Shown: positions 33,295-43,147 of the stretch, piece by piece
Numbering within the stretch: the first letter of the stretch is position 1
Layout of the letters: each line of letters begins with the position of its first letter
Assembly (NCBI RefSeq): GCF_037975245.1
Contig: NC_092577.1
Location: 18,660,898-18,724,897 of the forward strand
Origin: Apostichopus japonicus
Taxonomy: Eukaryota; Echinodermata; Holothuroidea; Aspidochirotida; Stichopodidae
DNA: 64,000 bases
Direction of reading: 5' to 3'
Position numbers and translations under genes: made by a program
The notes under the pieces: generated by a model
The model's input: the letters and a program-made list of their open reading frames with translations, nothing else
Database searches by the model: none
What the model was told of the DNA's origin: nothing

Positions 33295-33799
33295 CCAAGT
33301 ACCAACTCTAGCGCTTTAGATGTTAACTTATTTAAGACACAAACCCCGGGGTAACTTGATTAGTAATATGTTACTAACAAAAGAGGCTAGGAAACATTTA
33401 GGGTTCTAGGAACTATTTAAACCGGACTTTTATCGAAGAAAAAAAATGTTTTACTTCAACATTGATAAATTTACCAGAAATTATATTGCTTTTCATGACG
33501 TTTGCACTCGGGTATAAAAATTATGGTATATATAACGGAAAAAACCTACGCTATGACTGTCATTGTCTATAAACCTTCAAAATGTGTGTTAAAAAGGTAA
33601 ATGCATTGTAATCATACTGCAGATATATAAATTTCAGACCAAAAATAGCACAATGACAAAATTATTCTGTTTGTACCAACTTATGTATTTCATGTTATAT
33701 TTTATGTACATGACCATAAACTGAAATTGACTATGTTAATATCTTACATGAATTAAAAGGAAGTTAAATACCTCTTTTCCCTGTACAAAAGTCAATCAG
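33295..33799. other. AT-rich non-coding DNA
   Basis: Between the 5' end of the family A element and a tandem array. No feature seen. Confidence 0.4.
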
Positions 33800-34290
33800 T
33801 GAAACCTATACACCCCACAACTGCATGGGAGTGTCATTTAGCACCAAGAAGAAAAACACCATTAAGTGGCTTACAATACAGCTCTGAGGGGCGAACCAAT
33901 ACGCCCCGCTAATGGTTGGATTGTCATTTAGCACCAACAAGTAAAAACATTTAGTGGCATACAATACAGTTCTAAGGGGCGAACCAATACGACCCGCTAC
34001 TGGTTGGATTGTCATTTAGCACCAAGAAGTAAAAACATTTAGTGGCATACAATACAGTTCTGAGGGGCGAACCAATACGCCCCGCTACTGGTTGGATTGT
34101 CATTTAGCACCAAGAAGTAAAAACATTTAGTGGCTTACAATACAGTTCTGAGGGCGTACCAATACGCCTGCTACTGGTTGGAGTGTCATTTAGCACCAAG
34201 AATTTACAAAATTTAGTGGCTTGCAATACAGTTCTAAGGGGCGTACCAATATGCCCCACAACTGGTTGGAGTGTCATGTAGCACCAAGAA
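33800..34290. repeat. 88-bp minisatellite with imperfect palindromes
   Basis: About five and a half units with a period of 86-88 bases. Each contains GGGGCGAACCAATACGCCCC or a variant (starting near 33888, 33976, 34064, 34152 and 34238) and the block GTCATTTAGCACCAAGAAG. Two more diverged units follow at 37361-37540, so the array was split by the LINE insertions between. Confidence 0.85.
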
Positions 34291-34527
34291 GTTACGGGCT
34301 GGTGGGCACGGGGCCCACACTGCATATCCGGGCCGGTCTCGCGCTTGTTGGAGGTGTGGTCTGGAGGGGCGTGGGGCCAGGTTGTGCCCGAGCGGGCGGT
34401 GTGGCCGCTGTTTGCAGGTTGGGCGTGCCCTGGCCGAGTGTGGAGGGGATGTCGTGTGTGGCTCGTGTGGGAGGGCGGGCCATCGGGCCCGTTTGTGCCC
34501 AGGCCGCTCATGCGCCGCGAGAGTGGC
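34291..34527 (+). mobile_element. Hyper-edited family B ORF1 fragment (5' part of the outer element)
   Basis: Plus-strand homology to the zinc-knuckle part of family B ORF1. Its translation keeps all nine cysteines and three histidines (CWRCGLEGRGARLC, CGRCLQVGRALAEC, CGSCGRAGHRARLC), apart from two knuckle histidines changed to arginine. Against the inner element at 35521-35750 I count 34 differences, of which 25 are A-to-G on the sense strand and none G-to-A. The fragment continues at 36381 after an inserted element. The 5' end abuts the minisatellite. Confidence 0.85.
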
Positions 34528-36388
34528 TTTTTACGTGCAAAGAAACGGACACGGACCAAAGGTCAACAAATACAAAAACAATCCCAGTCTGTTTAACAAG
34601 CACCAAAAACCCAACTGAAAACCCACAAACAGAAATCTCTCACTTACCCACAAATGTATAAAATATAGCGTTTAACGTGACGTGAAAAGGACACGGACCC
34701 AAAGGCTAACAGAACCAAAGCAATAAATCTCCACAAACCAGCCCCAAAAACCCAAGACCAAACCACAAACAGAAAACCCCCAACCCATATTATGTAAGGA
34801 CCACACAAACCCCCCACCCCACACAAACAACTAACTAACTCCAAAATTCATCCGGGGTACGCCGTCCCGATAGCAGACGACAGGCTTGCGCATTACCTGC
34901 GAAATTTTCCCAATACGGGTCTTTTCAAGCCTCTAACAGTATTCCCCCTTTTCTTACGAGGGAGCAGAGTTCTTAACTCCTCGTCAACCTTGATCGAGTG
35001 GACCTCCCTGTCAGGAACAGGAGGTCCACTAGCGACCATCGTGTCCGGTATAGCGGAAGCGGCTGCGGGTAGGGTGGAAGGGCCACTCGAGTCAATGAGA
35101 TCAGTGGCCTGTTTTGTCTCATCAAACCAATCGGAGGACTCCTTAGCCACAACTAATAAGGCTGTAGTGCAGTCCTCCATTGGCGAGTCAGAATCTGGGC
35201 CACTTAATGTCTCTTGGGCCGGTTGACTCGGGGCCCGACTAGTATCACCGATAGCGGGCGTAGCTACCGGTGAACCAGTACAAGCGGCATCCTGCGCCGC
35301 GTGCCACTCCGCTAGTACCATCTCCGCCGTTTTGTCCTGCTCTGCCTCAATGGGCAGGCTGGCAGTCTCGGTAAGTTCGATCAGGGGGGAGGTCGGACAC
35401 GAAAGGGGGAACAAAGCCTCCATCGGGGCGCTAGTGTCGGACACTGGGGCGATGACAGGATCATCATGTGGTACTGTGTCAGAGGCCGGGACAGGGACCG
35501 CTGCAACCACGCCCGTAGCCACTCTCGCGGCGTATGAGCGGTCTGGGCATAAACGGGCGAGATGGCCCGTTTTCCCACACGAGTTGCAAACGATATCCCC
35601 TCTACACTCGGCCAGGGTATGCCCGACCTGTAAACAGCGGCTACACCGCTTGTTCGGGCACAACCTGGCCTCATGCCCTTCCAGCCCACACCTCCAACAA
35701 GTGCGAGGCTGGCCCGGGTATGCAATGTGGGCCCTGTGCCCATTAGCCCACAAGGTAGAGGGGATATCGGACTTGAGTTCGATTCTAACTCGTCTAGTCC
35801 CGGTCTTGACACCTTTACATTCAAGGAATTCCGGCTCCTCGTAGCCGGTCACTTTCCCAAAACGCCCTAGTGTCCGCACAACAACCTGTTCAGACATGTC
35901 CAGAGGGAGATGGAGGACTGTCACCCACACCGAACTGTCATACGGTGTGACCTTCAGTCCCTCAACTCCCTCCAACACATGGACGCCTCGGACGCGGGCA
36001 GCCTCCGAGGTAAACCGTACATCAAAACAATTCATACCCCGGAGAGGTTTACGCTGAAGCGCGTCAACCTCTCCAGGGACCTTTAAACCAACAGAACGGA
36101 AAACTGAAAAAACTTGTACGGGGACGACCTTAGCCTCCCCCGAAAAACTCAACAATACGATTTTGCTGTCACGGCGAGCCGCCATGACAGCTAGGGGTGT
36201 GGCAAAGCCACGCACCTATACACAAACCAAAACGAAACAAACCCAAAACACACAATCTTCACTAAAACAAACTGTAAACTAATGAAGGGCCAACGTAAAA
36301 ACACAATAAATGTGTGGTCAACGAAAGGTGGAGAGCATCCGAAAACACGTCCGCACTCCACGAGAACTGAACATGAATAGAGAGTGGC
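34520..36388 (-). mobile_element. Full-length family B ORF1-only LINE (inner element), with target duplication
   Basis: A 1.85-kb minus-strand element (34528-36380) flanked by AGAGTGGC at 34520-34527 and 36381-36388. It inserted into the knuckle region of another family B element. It has a 5' UTR (36186-36380) whose start resembles that of family A, an uninterrupted ORF1, a short ORF2 C-terminal stub (RKPVVCYRDGVPRMNF) and a two-repeat 3' UTR. There is no reverse transcriptase. It is the best reference for family B. Confidence 0.93.
34893..36185 (-). CDS. Family B ORF1, intact gag-like RNA-binding protein (430 aa)
   Basis: The only intact ORF1 in the window. The start is placed at the ATG at 36185 (MAARRDSKIVLLSFSGEAKV) because the homologous family A protein starts at the same point; the frame is open upstream but without an ATG. 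Residues ~75-115 (TPYDSSVWVTVLHLPLDMSE, VRTLGRFGKV) look like an RRM-type segment. Three perfect CX2CX4HX4C knuckles lie at about 163-176, 181-194 and 200-213. The C-terminal half is acidic and serine/proline/threonine-rich and ends in a basic stretch (RKKRGN, LKRPVLGKFRR). By analogy with LINE ORF1 proteins it should coat its RNA in the cytoplasm and assist reverse transcription. No enzyme domain is present, so movement would need an ORF2 supplied in trans. Confidence 0.88.
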   Translation of the reverse strand: MAARRDSKIVLLSFSGEAKVVPVQVFSVFRSVGLKVPGEVDALQRKPLRGMNCFDVRFTSEAARVRGVHVLEGVEGLKVTPYDSSVWVTVLHLPLDMSEQVVVRTLGRFGKVTGYEEPEFLECKGVKTGTRRVRIELKSDIPSTLWANGHRAHIAYPGQPRTCWRCGLEGHEARLCPNKRCSRCLQVGHTLAECRGDIVCNSCGKTGHLARLCPDRSYAARVATGVVAAVPVPASDTVPHDDPVIAPVSDTSAPMEALFPLSCPTSPLIELTETASLPIEAEQDKTAEMVLAEWHAAQDAACTGSPVATPAIGDTSRAPSQPAQETLSGPDSDSPMEDCTTALLVVAKESSDWFDETKQATDLIDSSGPSTLPAAASAIPDTMVASGPPVPDREVHSIKVDEELRTLLPRKKRGNTVRGLKRPVLGKFRR

Positions 36389-37360
36389 TGCGGGCGTGTT
36401 TGGGCCTCTGACGCCGTGCCACCTGATGCTCCTGTCATCGCCCAGTGTCCGACACTAGCGCCCCGGTGGAGGCTTTGTTCCCCCTTTCGTGTCCGACCTC
36501 TCCCCTGATCGAACTTGCCGAGACTGCCAGCCTGCCCACTGAGGCAGAGCAGGACAAAACGGCGGAGATGGTACTAACGGATTGGCATGCGGCGCAGGAT
36601 GCCGCTTGTACTGGTTTACCGGTAGCTTCGCCCGCTATCGGTGATACTAGTTGGGCCCCGAGTCAACCGGCCCAAGAGATATTGAGTGGCCCAGAATCTG
36701 ACTCGCCAATGGAGGACTGCACTACAGCCTTATTAGTTGTGGCTAAGGAGTCCTCCGATTGGTTTGATGACACGAAACAGGCCACTGATCTCATTGACTC
36801 GAGTGGCCCTTCCACCCTACCCGCAGCCGCTTCCGTTATACCGGACACGATGGTCGGTAGTGGACCTCCTGTTCCTAACAGGGAGGTCCACTCGATCAAT
36901 GACGAGAAGCTAAGAACTCTGCTCCCTCGTAAGAAAAGGGGGAACACTGCCAGGGTCCTGAAAAGACCCATATTGGGAAAACTTCGCAGGTAATGCGCAG
37001 GCCTGTTGTCTACCATCGGGACGGCGTACCCCGGATGAAGTTTTGGAGTGGGGTATTTTTCAGGTGTGGGGGGGGGTTGTGTGGTCGTTACATAATATGG
37101 GTTGGGGGGGTCTCTTTGTGGTTTGGAGTTGGCTTTTTGGGGCTGGTTTGTGTAGCGTTATTGTTTTGGTTCTGTTGGCCTTTGGGTCCGTGTCCATTTC
37201 ATGTCACGTTGAACGCTACATTGAATACATTTGTGGGTGAGTGACAGATTTCTGTTTGTGGGTTTTCAGTTGGGTTTATGGTGGTTGTTAAACAGACTGG
37301 AATTGTTTTTGGTTTTGTTGACCTTTGGTCCGTGTCCGTTTTTCTTTGCACGTAAAAAGC
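36381..37360 (+). mobile_element. Family B ORF1-only LINE, 3' part of the outer element
   Basis: Continuation of 34291-34527 after the nested insertion. The first ~40 bases still show A-to-G changes (CTGCGGG for CTACGGG, GACGCCGTGCC for GACACCGTACC). Beyond about 36425 the sequence returns to normal family B. A small deletion removes about 18 bases near 36400. The element ends CGTAAAAAGC at 37360, and the minisatellite resumes. Confidence 0.88.
36445..36993 (+). pseudogene. Family B ORF1 C-terminal half (outer element)
   Basis: An open frame of 182 codons: SDTSAPVEALFPLSCPTSPL, TASLPTEAEQDKTAEMVL, EDCTTALLVVAKESSDWF, ending RKKRGNTARVLKRPILGKLR. It corresponds to residues ~245-430 of the intact ORF1 at 34893-36185. 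It is open here but cut off from its N-terminus by the nested insertion, hence a pseudogene. After the stop a frame reading RRPVVYHRDGVPRMKF matches the ORF2 C-terminal stub. Confidence 0.78.
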
Positions 37361-37540
37361 ACACAATAACACCATCAAGTGGCTAAGAATGCAGTTGTGA
37401 AGTCTGTACCAATACACCCCCTACTGCTGGGAGTGTCATTTAGCAATAAGAAATTACATCATTAATAACAACAGTAAGTGGCTTACAAAATGCAGTTCTG
37501 AAGGATGTATTCAGACCCTCCATTGCTCTAATGGGTATAC
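37361..37540. repeat. Diverged continuation of the 88-bp minisatellite
   Basis: Contains CTGTACCAATACACCCC, GAGTGTCATTTAGCAATAAG and GTGGCTTACAAAATGCAGTTCTG, all recognisable from the units at 33.8-34.3 kb. Confidence 0.7.
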
Positions 37541-38660
37541 TGATAGCCATTATTTTTCACCAAGAAAATACAATGATAGGAGAAGTCACTGTAACCTTAC
37601 CCACCCCCCCCCTTTTTTTATTTTATTCACACTTAAAAGAAGCATTTTAGGATTTGCAGAGTAGTAGACCACGTGGCTGTTTCAGTGTTGCCACTTCCTG
37701 AATATGAATACATATCCCCTTAAGGACAATTAACCTCCCTGTTATCCCCAAATGATCTTTGAATTTCACCAAAATCAATACGCTTCTTTTAATGAGTGCT
37801 GTACACCTTTTTTTCATCCTCTGTGGTCAGAGGATCATCTCTAGCAACAGTTAGCACATTAAGATCTGTGCCAACATCCCATCAGAGTTCCCTTGCAATG
37901 GTTTTCCTCTTGAATGCAATGGCCAGACCAAACAGACTGTGTGAGCATTTCTGTGTCATCTTCATAAAAAAAGAGAGAAATAGAACTTTATTCTACCCTG
38001 ACATTCTTACCATTTTAATTTATTTTTTATCTGTCGCATTGATGGTAAAAAACAAATGCACAAAGGCTGCAAATGTGTTTTGATGTTCCTTAATGCTCAA
38101 CTGATGCCAGGTTTCCCCTATTTTGTTGTGCTTGTTTGCTAACCAAAGTTTGCATCTTTAGACAGAGACCTACTGTAAATTATACAGAGACGGGAAGCGA
38201 ACACATTCTTGTCTGGACTTTTCTCCCTCAGCTCCTTACAGGCTGATTGTGGATGCCACCAATAACTTCATAATGGTATCCATTCCCCTGAAACAAAAAA
38301 TTGTTACAAAATGTGTAAATTAATATTAATAGTAATTTAAGTCAAAGTAGCGTAATGTCAGACTTTTGTCCTCAAAGATCAGGTGTAATTGACATGCAAA
38401 CAGAAAGCCACGAGACTTAGTGATTCCTTTGCCTATTGTTATTGCAGCGTATTGGAGGGGAAAGTTCTATTGAGTACATAGGATCCACAGTGAAATGGAA
38501 AAACTGCTCTTGCGACTATTAGCGAAGGAGAACTAAACGTGTACTCAAAGATAAGGTGTGGACAACTCTGAGCTATCGTGTTTTCAAAGCTTCTTAATAT
38601 TATTATGTATGTAGGAATCCACATGCAAGTAAAAGATCTGTTCATTTGTTCTTCTAGTCT
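37541..38660. other. Non-coding DNA
   Basis: No supportable exon. A C-run followed by a T-run lies at about 37605-37624. Confidence 0.35.
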
Positions 38661-39500
38661 AGGGCTTATATCTCACCATGTGCATGGTGAGATACCTTGT
38701 TTACGAAGTTTTTCAGACTGAATTTAACTGACCTTCACCGAAACAGCCAAAATATAGAAGACAAATGCTTATTAATTCGTACCAACTTCACTTCTTCAGC
38801 TGGAAAAGTTTGTCAGTTGTTGGCCACTAGTGACCTCAAATGACCTTGACTTTTCCCAACAAACTAGCAGCTGAGTATTTATGAGAGTGTCTACATACTG
38901 AGCATTAACTTCATGCAAGCTGTATGTTTTCAGATTTTAACTAAAATTGACCTCAAATGACATTTGACCTTAAAAAAAGTAAGTAAACATTAAAGATGGC
39001 AAGTATTCAATGAGAGGGACAAATTTGACATTCTATGTAGCTTTATTCCTTGAGTTAGCTGATTCAAAGTTTTCAGGTTTAGACCATTGGTTATCTCATA
39101 TGACCTTTGGCCCCTCCCAAAGCAATAACAGTGCAGAATTTACTAAGGTGGTAGATACAGAATACATTCTTCTAATTCTTCTAATTGAAGTGTGACCTTG
39201 ATGTTAGCTGTACATGGTGAGATAACCTGTTAACAAAGTTTCAGGTTTGTAGGTGGTGCGGACCTGAAACAATTTTTTACGTACTAAGTTACAGCAAGTG
39301 GTAAGCACTCGATTGAGGGATAAGCATACTAATTTCACTTAACCTTTACTTCAGTAAGGTCATTTATAGGGTTTTTAACTGTTGACCACTGGCAATTCAA
39401 TAACAATTGCAGCTGAGAATTTGCTAAGGGGTAGCTTTCTACCAAGTATGAACTTCATGCATATTGTACTTGTTGAATTATCAAAATTTGAGCTAAGGTG
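38661..39500. repeat. Degenerate dispersed or tandem repeat with GACCTCAAATGACC words
   Basis: Blocks resembling 'GACCTCAAATGACCTTTGACC', 'AGCTGAGAATTTACTAAGG' and 'GGTGAGATAACCTGTTAACAAAGTTTC' recur in the same order (near 38685, 38825, 38950, 39095, 39210, 39380). The units are too diverged for a firm period. Confidence 0.5.
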
Positions 39501-40265
39501 TCTATATCTCACATAAAACGATGGTAAGTATTTCTGCAAAGCTAACATGAACTGACAGGAAAATGCCATACTGTAGGTATGCAAAAGGTTTTGCGTAAAC
39601 TTTGTAAAGCTATAAATACTATTCAAACCAAATGTACACAGTGACTGTAATGCTTGTTAAAGTATGTTGAAAAGCAATGTTCAATTAATGAACACATTAT
39701 TAATGGGGTTCTGACCCCTCCCCGGTAAAACTCAAATAAAAACTGATACTTCTATCAATGTTGAAAATTTCTGGTTAAAAGTCAACAGTTGAGGCAGTTC
39801 TTAATGGGCATGCGGTAGGAGGCATACAGATGGCTCAGTATGAAGGACACTGCACAGAAACTGATGTAAATGAATTTAACAGCTGCCTACTGTCCTTTTA
39901 GTTGTGGGCTGCTGAATATTACTCATACAGTATGCGGGCCCACCATGGTAGCCACAGGAGGAAATTGTGACTAATAAAAGGCCAAAAATAGATTGCTGAA
40001 AATAGAAGATGATTGTTGTAGCATCTAGGACAAACTTTTATCAATGTTTTTTTCGTGTTGAAAATTAACGCTTATTCAACTTCTCTTGACGTTTTTGTTT
40101 TGTCCAGTAAATTGGTGAACCAAACAGTTTGCTTTTTTTCCCCTTTGTTTTTTGGTGGGCCAGATTAGATTGTCTGGCATGCTCAATCTCGTTACTAGGG
40201 GTCCTCTGTTCTAAAACCAAAACAGTTCCAATTCCTAAGGCAGTATATTGTACTGCTACCGCCAA
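39501..40265. other. Non-coding DNA
   Basis: No gene seen. Confidence 0.35.
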
Positions 40266-40445
40266 CCATATATATATATATATATATATATATTTATGTA
40301 TATAAGTATATATATATGTATATATAAATATATCTTTATCTATAAATATATGTTTATATATATATATAAATGTATAAATATTTATATATATTTATATATA
40401 TATATATTAATATAAATATATATATTATCTTTATTATTATTATTA
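40266..40445. repeat. TA-rich microsatellite
   Basis: A run of TA dinucleotides with ATTTATATATA variants, ending in a short TTA/TAT tract. Confidence 0.95.
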
Positions 40446-41689
40446 TAGAAAACCAGAGAAATAAGATATGACTCATAATTGACAAATAAGGAGTAAAGTT
40501 TCAGAAAATATATTACAATTTCGGTCCCTTGGGGCCTTCGTTAGCAATACTTGGCAGTCGAATGAAAAGTAAAGAATATACTAACAGAATGAAAGTTTGA
40601 CGCTAGATAAGTGTAAGTTGCATTTATGGAATTAAAGCAAATAGACCATGACTATACAGGAAGCGGATGAAGGAGCAAAGAACGGATTACATGTTTGTAG
40701 AACTGATAGTTGTTAAGGCACTTAAGGGGTCCCAAATCTTTGTCGAGGCCGGTGAATTAATACGAAAGATCCAATCGATTTCTTTACGTTTACGTTCAGT
40801 AGCGAATTTGAAGTTGGAAGCAATTAAAATACATTTTTACTTTTTGAGAGAATGTCTATGAATGTTGAAATGTTAGGAAAAAGGGAATCTGCAAATTATC
40901 ACGAAATATATTATTTGTGATTACTAAAACGTAAGCGGAACCGGGAGCCTGTTCACCTACATAATTGCCCTCTTTGCAAAGTACACAATAGAAAATGTAA
41001 ATAACATACCACAAAAGAGGGAATGGGGATAGTTGACTATAGTCTTAGACCCGTTACCATTAAATATCACTGAATTCTGTTATTGTGTGATTCCTGAAGA
41101 ACAGATAAATGAAACGTTAACCTATGTGTACAACAAATTTTACATCATTACTCACTATCACACATTCCCACTAGGATATTTTTAGTATGCAACAGGATTG
41201 TATGGTATTTAGGTTGTCCATTGCAATTGTAAAGTGAGTGTGCGCAGGGACGTAGCTAAGGCCTGAAGTTGGGGGGGGGGGGGGGGATGAAGTGGCTGAA
41301 ATTCCAACTGGATGGGTTTTGGATCCATAAAATTCCGACTGCTGCCTTGTTCCCCCCCCCCCCACCCGCACCCCCATCTTTCGCGACTGCAATTTTGTTC
41401 CGAACTTTTTTCGGTACATTTGTAGCACTGGCCCTCACTTTCACAAACTTATTAATCACTCTGGTTAAGCGGGTTAAGCAACTGAGTTGAGTTATCTGCT
41501 TGATAGGCTACATAGACTACTAACTACAAAAGCTATGTTAATATAACAAAGGGGAATTTTGGTTTTGAACAAATTATATTCGACGACATAGTGAATTACC
41601 CCAAAAGACAGTGCTTTTTCCTAGCGCGCTTAATATTATTTTCTGGGGGGGGGGGGGGCTATTTATCACTTGCATGAAAACAATTTCAA
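40446..41689. other. Non-coding DNA with G- and C-runs
   Basis: No gene. A repeat-like fragment (GGGACGTAGCTAAGG, 41249-41263) leads into a G-run (41271-41286). A C-run lies at 41351-41362 and another G-run at 41645-41657. Confidence 0.4.
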
Positions 41690-42040
41690 TTGTTCACATC
41701 ATTCCAATTGAACATTTGGAATGAAATGAACACTTAAACATTTTGCGGAAAAATGTTGAGTTGATGAGATACGATAAGTTATCAATTAAACATTTTGCAG
41801 ACATTTTGGAATTGCTCCATTGGAATGAAGTGAACAATTGAACATTTTGCCCAAAAAATGTCCAATTGACGAGATAAGATAAGTTGTCAATTAAACATTT
41901 TGCAAAAAAATTTTCAATTGTTCACATGGAATGAAGTGAACAATTGAACATTTTGCAGCAAAATGTACAATTGACGAGATATGATAAGTTGTCAATTAAA
42001 CCTTTTTTTTTGAGAAATATGTTCAATTAATTGCTCAGTT
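41690..42040. repeat. ~105-bp tandem repeat
   Basis: Three units beginning GAATGAARTGAACA at 41719, 41823 and 41929. Each has the blocks ACATTTTGC, GACGAGATA and GATAAGTTGTCAATTAAAC. It is AT-rich and non-coding. Confidence 0.85.
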
Positions 42041-42118
42041 AAAGCAACTAAGCAACCCAACATTTTTTTTTAGAAGATTTAATCTTGTTATGTAAACAAT
42101 TTACTGAAAAATTTCACC

Positions 42119-43147
42119 CTATAGGGCAAAGTTTTTCCCATGTTGATGGCACTTCAAAGCTTCCGTAGATAAGCATTGAGCGTTTTTATCGTATACGTTG
42201 TCCTCACCTATCCCGGAGTCTGGTAGACCGTAGGGCGCCACAGATGCCCTCCCAACTATTTCTTTCCATTTGTTCCTGTTCTCGGCCTCTCGAAGGGCAT
42301 CAGGCAGTTTGAGGCCCGTCCACTCTGGGATGTTGTCCTCCCATCTTTTCCTCTGTCTGCCTCTCCTTCTTCCTCCTGGTACCGTGCCCTGCAGTATCGT
42401 CTTAGCCAGTCCTGTAGATCTTGTGACATGGCCATACCATCTCAATTTGCGTTTCTTCACAATAGTGAGGAGGTCATCATAGGGCCCGATAGCCTGGGCA
42501 ATTCTATTCCTCACTTCTTGATTTGAGATGTTGTCCCTGTAGGATATGTTGAGGAGTCTGCGGAAACATCTCATTTCTACAGCTTGTATCCTCCTTTCGA
42601 TGTCTGCTGTCAGGGTCCATGACTCACAGGCGTAGAGGAATATGGAGGTGACAAGGGAGCGCATCAGTCGGATCTTCGACCGGAGGGTGATGTTCCTGTC
42701 CTTCCAAATTAGCTTCAGTTTCGTTACTGCTGATGTTGTCTGTGCAATCCTGGAGAGTATTTCTGGCCCTGAACCTTCATCTGTTACTATTGCTCCCAGG
42801 TACTTGAAGCTCTGAACCGTTTCCAGCTTTTCACCATTGGCCCTGATGTCTACGTTGATACCATCGCTGCTATTGGTCATCAGCTTGGTTTTTTGTGCAT
42901 TGATCTCCATCCCGTAGGCTGCCGAGGTCTTGTCGAGGCGTTCCACAAGACTGGAGAGCTCTTCTTCTTTTCCTGCAAGGGCATCAATGTCATCGGCAAA
43001 ACGTAAGTTGTTACATGTTCTGCCACCGATGCTCACTGTCCCTTCATGCATATCTAGGGCATCCGACATGATTTTCTCGAGGAAAACGTTGAAGAGAATA
43101 GGCGAGAGCAAGCAACCTTGCCGGACTCCGACTGTTTCCTGAACCAC
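42119..43147 (-). CDS. RTE-like ORF2, reverse transcriptase palm/thumb and C-terminus
   Basis: Continuation of the polymerase in a shifted frame: TVGVRQGCLLSPILFNVFLE, the catalytic LRFADDIDALA (FADD about residues 50-53 of this frame), AQKTKLMTN and SFKYLGAIVT. The C-terminal region is CFRRLLNISYRDNISNQEV, KLRWYGHVTRST and GGRRRGRQRKRWEDNI. The stop is at 42119. All RT motifs expected after the aspartate-box are present. It is not an independent gene; the frame begins upstream of the true junction. Confidence 0.92.
   Translation of the reverse strand: MVQETVGVRQGCLLSPILFNVFLEKIMSDALDMHEGTVSIGGRTCNNLRFADDIDALAGKEEELSSLVERLDKTSAAYGMEINAQKTKLMTNSSDGINVDIRANGEKLETVQSFKYLGAIVTDEGSGPEILSRIAQTTSAVTKLKLIWKDRNITLRSKIRLMRSLVTSIFLYACESWTLTADIERRIQAVEMRCFRRLLNISYRDNISNQEVRNRIAQAIGPYDDLLTIVKKRKLRWYGHVTRSTGLAKTILQGTVPGGRRRGRQRKRWEDNIPEWTGLKLPDALREAENRNKWKEIVGRASVAPYGLPDSGIGEDNVYDKNAQCLSTEALKCHQHGKNFAL

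Noticed and set aside
33800-34290. CRISPR-like array
   Set aside because: The 86-88 base units are similar along their whole length, with no unique spacers, and the context is eukaryotic.
34291-34527. GC-biased gene conversion or APOBEC-type deamination as the cause of the base changes
   Set aside because: Gene conversion would raise T-to-C as well as A-to-G (1 versus 25 seen). APOBEC produces C-to-T or, on the other strand, G-to-A; G-to-A is absent and C-to-T is rare.
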